A program made the position numbers and the translations under genes. Below are positions 61,603 through 64,000 of a stretch of DNA of 64,000 nt, in pieces (positions within the stretch are counted from its first letter, which is position 1; each line of letters begins with the position of its first letter). The stretch comes from Rhizomonospora bruguierae (GTDB lineage Bacteria > Actinomycetota > Actinomycetes > Mycobacteriales > Micromonosporaceae), in the NCBI RefSeq assembly GCF_018397995.1, contig NZ_BBQH01000013.1, forward strand, positions 152,848 to 216,847, written 5' to 3'. Under the pieces are notes generated by a model that saw only the letters and a program-made list of their open reading frames with translations, searched no databases and was not told the origin of the DNA.

Positions 61603-62736
61603 ATGTTTCCCGATCCGCTCAACTCTGCTCACTCCGATTCCCTGTCCTCCTCGTCCTCCTCCTCTCTGTCGTCCCTCTCATCGTCCGGCCTGCCGGTCCC
61701 CGCCCCGTCCGTCTTCTCCTCTGTCCCTGCCTCATCCGGCTCATCCGCTTCCAGGTCTACGACGTCCGCTGCCCGGTCGTATCCCGGTAGTCCTGCCCCT
61801 GTCGGGAGCTCCGCTGGCTCCGCTGGCTCCGCCTCGGACTCCCTCGCCGTGTTCCGGCGCATCGTGCCCCGCGACCGTGCGCTCCTCGCCCTGCTGGCCG
61901 AGCACTACCTGCTGTCGGCGCCGCAGATCGCGGCGGCGTTCTTCGACGGCCGGCGCACCGCGCAGCGACGGCTCACGACCCTGCACCGGCTCGGTGTGCT
62001 GCACCGCTTCGCCTACGCCAACGCCGCACACACCTCGGTGCCGTACCTGTACACGCTCGGCCCGGTCGGGCTGCAGCTGTACCCGACCGTCTACAACGAC
62101 CCCGACAACCGGCACACCAAGGCACCGCGCAGCTCCCTGGACCGGGCCCGGCGCATCGCCGCCAGCGCGACCGCAGCACACCTGCTCGGCGTCAACCAGT
62201 TCTTCATCGACCTCATCGCCGCGACCCGCCGGCCCAGCGCCGAGCAACCCGCCGCCTCGGCCGACGAACGGCCCGGCCCGGGGTCATCGCCGCGACTGCT
62301 GCGCTGGTGGTCCGAGCAGCACGCCACCGACGTCTACGCCCAGGCCGGCATCCGCCCCGACGGGCACGGCATCTGGCACGCCGACAGCGCCACCGTCGGG
62401 TTCTTCGTCGAACACGACCGCGGCACCGAGAACCTGCCCCGCGTGGTCGCGAAACTGCGCGGGTACGCCCGCCTGGCCGAGTTCGGGCCCCGCTACCCGG
62501 TCCTGCTGTGGCTGCCCACCGCCGAGCGGGAGGCGAACCTGCTGCGCCTGCTCACCGGGGTCCGCACGCCGATGCCGATCGCGACCGCTGTGCACGGCCC
62601 CGACCCCGCTGGCCGTGTCTGGACCCTCGCCGCAGACCTGCCGTCGAACCCGGGCCACCGCTACCGGCTGCACGAACTGCCGTCCGACCACGGACCCCAC
62701 TCCGGCACCAACCCCGGCCGGCCCACAGACTCCTGA
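61603..62736 (+). CDS. Replication-relaxation family protein
   Basis: A 377-residue protein with a Ser-rich N-terminus (SDSLSSSSSSSLSSLSSSG), then a winged-helix domain (RDRALLALLAEHYLLSAPQI, AAAFFDGRRTAQRRLTTLHR, LGVLHRF) and a nuclease-like half with FFVEHDRGTENLPRVVAKLR, as in Replic_Relax proteins of actinomycete plasmids and ICEs. These probably act in replication or mobilisation. ATG 61603 is chosen over upstream in-frame codons. Confidence 0.85.
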   Translation: MFPDPLNSAHSDSLSSSSSSSLSSLSSSGLPVPAPSVFSSVPASSGSSASRSTTSAARSYPGSPAPVGSSAGSAGSASDSLAVFRRIVPRDRALLALLAEHYLLSAPQIAAAFFDGRRTAQRRLTTLHRLGVLHRFAYANAAHTSVPYLYTLGPVGLQLYPTVYNDPDNRHTKAPRSSLDRARRIAASATAAHLLGVNQFFIDLIAATRRPSAEQPAASADERPGPGSSPRLLRWWSEQHATDVYAQAGIRPDGHGIWHADSATVGFFVEHDRGTENLPRVVAKLRGYARLAEFGPRYPVLLWLPTAEREANLLRLLTGVRTPMPIATAVHGPDPAGRVWTLAADLPSNPGHRYRLHELPSDHGPHSGTNPGRPTDS

Positions 62737-63394
62737 CACCCCCGGGCAGACCGCACCCCGGCTACGGAGAACACGGACAACGCCGCCGAGACCTCTGCGA
62801 AAGCCGTTCGCGTCGCCGGGACATCCGCTCACAGTGCAGGTCAGGGGCCGTCCACCAACCCCGGGCAAGGTGCTTGCCGCACCTGCCGACTCGTCTCACG
62901 GCGCAGACACCGCCGGTGACTGTCACACCACAAGATCGTTTGTGAGCGTGGTGTCGTCTCACCGCGACACCACGCACCACGCGGCCAGCCCGCTCACAAC
63001 CCGCTCACAGCGCAGGTCACGCCCGCTTTTCACCGGTCACGGCGACAGCGGGCGCTGTGAGCGGCAGCCGCTACCGTTCACGGCACTACACAACCCCCAC
63101 ATATTTCTCCACCCGGTTCGGTCCCACCTGAGGGACAACCCGCCGCACCACCCGGTGCCCGCCACCCACCCGCCCTCACCGGCCGGTCGGTACCCGCACC
63201 GCGCGGCGACCCCCAGGTCGCACCAGACCACCAGCACCACCGCAACTCCCAGAACCACCGCAACTCCCAGCACCACCACGGCGCCGCACCCAAGCGTCAC
63301 CAACCCCAACACCTCATCCGAACCGACCCACGAACCCGGTGGGCCGGTCACTGCTGCGCGCCCTCAAGCGCCCACAACCCCAGGAGGACCCCTC
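62737..63394. other. Repeat-containing non-coding region
   Basis: About 660 bases without a supported gene. It holds CTCACA repeats in both orientations at 62940-63065 (CCGCTCACAACCCGCTCACAG), the third block of this heptamer in the element, and a direct repeat ACCACCGCAACTCCCAG twice at 63236-63274. Candidate origin, transfer or operator region. Confidence 0.5.
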
Positions 63395-64000
63395 ATGGCC
63401 AAAAGCCGCATCAAGCCTGCCATCAACCGGGCCACCCGCTCGAACCCGAGCGCCAGCTCGAACCCGAGCGCCAGCTCCACCAGTGTCACGCCGGCCCCGA
63501 GCGCCAGCTCCAACGGCGCCACGCCGGCCCGCACCGCTCAGCTGGTCCCGACGGTCAACGTCATGATCGTCTGTGTTCCGGCAGAGCTGCCCGCTGAGGC
63601 ACTCGTCAGCCGTCAGCTCGACAAGCACTTCGGTGTCTCCGGCACCCTGTCACCCCGCTTCTGGGCCACGCCCGGCATGTGGATGTGGCAACGCAGCCAA
63701 CTGGTCGACCCCCGCAAGGGTCAACCCGTCTACTGCGCCGGAGGCCCCGCCCGGCTGCTCGACCTCGCCGGCATGCGCCACGCCGCCGCTGTCGGCGCCG
63801 GTGTGCGCTACCAGGTGTGGTCCCGCGTCGTGCAGGGCACCCGCCCCGCCATGCCGTGGCCGCAGCTGCTGCAGCAGCACATCGCCGATCCGGCGAAACT
63901 GTCCCTGGACGACGCGATCGCCCGGTACAACAACCAGCCCCGCGTCATCGCGATGCGGATGCACAACGCCGTCACCTACGGCGCCGGCCGCCTGAACCTC
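63395..64000 (+). CDS. Unknown mobile-element protein, 3' partial
   Basis: ATG at 63395 with AGGAGG eight bases upstream opens a frame that runs without a stop to the end of the window (202 codons). The N-terminus is basic (MAKSRIKPAINRATRSNP) and has an imperfect SNPSASS/APSASS repeat. The following domain (VNVMIVCVPAELPAEALVSR, QLDKHFGVSG, GMWMWQRSQLVDPRKG) is not one I recognise. The repeat-rich region upstream suggests a new transcription unit. Confidence 0.7.
   Translation, partial: MAKSRIKPAINRATRSNPSASSNPSASSTSVTPAPSASSNGATPARTAQLVPTVNVMIVCVPAELPAEALVSRQLDKHFGVSGTLSPRFWATPGMWMWQRSQLVDPRKGQPVYCAGGPARLLDLAGMRHAAAVGAGVRYQVWSRVVQGTRPAMPWPQLLQQHIADPAKLSLDDAIARYNNQPRVIAMRMHNAVTYGAGRLNL

Overview
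This window is high-GC DNA from a filamentous actinomycete. The GC-rich third codon positions, GTG starts, GGAGG ribosome-binding sites, chains of ATGA/GTGA-overlapping genes and many Xre-type regulators all fit a Micromonosporaceae- or Streptomyces-like chromosome. The family assignment is inference.

(1) 1-6.9 kb, chromosomal backbone. It holds a peptide-deformylase domain protein (cut by the window edge), a globin-reductase (flavohaemoglobin-like), a pyridoxamine-phosphate-oxidase-fold protein, a CPBP-type membrane protein, a GNAT acetyltransferase, a lysine/alanine-repeat protein with a probable frameshift, and tRNA-Ser(GCT) and tRNA-Arg(ACG) followed by a strong terminator.

(2) 6.9-19 kb, a decayed accessory zone downstream of the tRNA-Arg. 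It holds several Xre-family regulators, a 2H phosphoesterase, an HTH-formylglycine-generating-enzyme-like fusion, a class IV aminotransferase and a PP2C-like phosphatase. It also holds pseudogenes: a nucleic-acid-kinase-like gene, a methyltransferase, an S9 peptidase lacking its catalytic domain, and the C-terminal half of an acyl-CoA-dehydrogenase-like flavoprotein.

(3) 19.3-40.8 kb, a biosynthetic cluster. A lone arginyl-tRNA synthetase gene faces a tightly coupled rightward operon. The operon encodes two radical SAM/SPASM enzymes, two glycosyltransferase-like proteins, a group II PLP decarboxylase, a sulfotransferase, an NDP-sugar epimerase, a kinase-like/nucleotidyltransferase fusion, an amidohydrolase, a PP-loop sugar amidotransferase, a fused AAA+/VWA chelatase-like protein, a VioC/MppO-type iron(II)/2-oxoglutarate oxygenase, an acetoacetate-decarboxylase-fold protein (MppR superfamily), a citrate-synthase homologue and an MppP-like PLP arginine oxidase. 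It ends in the N-terminal third of the acyl-CoA-dehydrogenase-like gene whose remainder lies 25 kb away on the other strand. I see no NRPS or PKS. The arginine-specific enzymes plus a private ArgRS suggest a glycosylated, arginine-derived metabolite, possibly with ArgRS as target or substrate supplier.

(4) 41-64 kb, an integrative conjugative element, right end outside the window. A leftward operon of overlapping genes encodes DNA methyltransferases, a PAPS-reductase-like protein, small unknown proteins, a VUT-type queuosine-precursor transporter, a TGT/DpdA-like enzyme, an excisionase-like protein and a tyrosine integrase. Several of its genes carry frameshifts or a nonsense codon. A central repeat-rich control region (CTCACAG repeats, a 34-bp tandem array, a 35-bp inverted repeat) and a sigma-like gene separate it from a rightward conjugation operon: a VirB2-like pilin, a TrbL/VirB6-like protein, a PrgI-like protein, VirB4, a TraG/VirD4-like coupling protein and a replication-relaxation protein.
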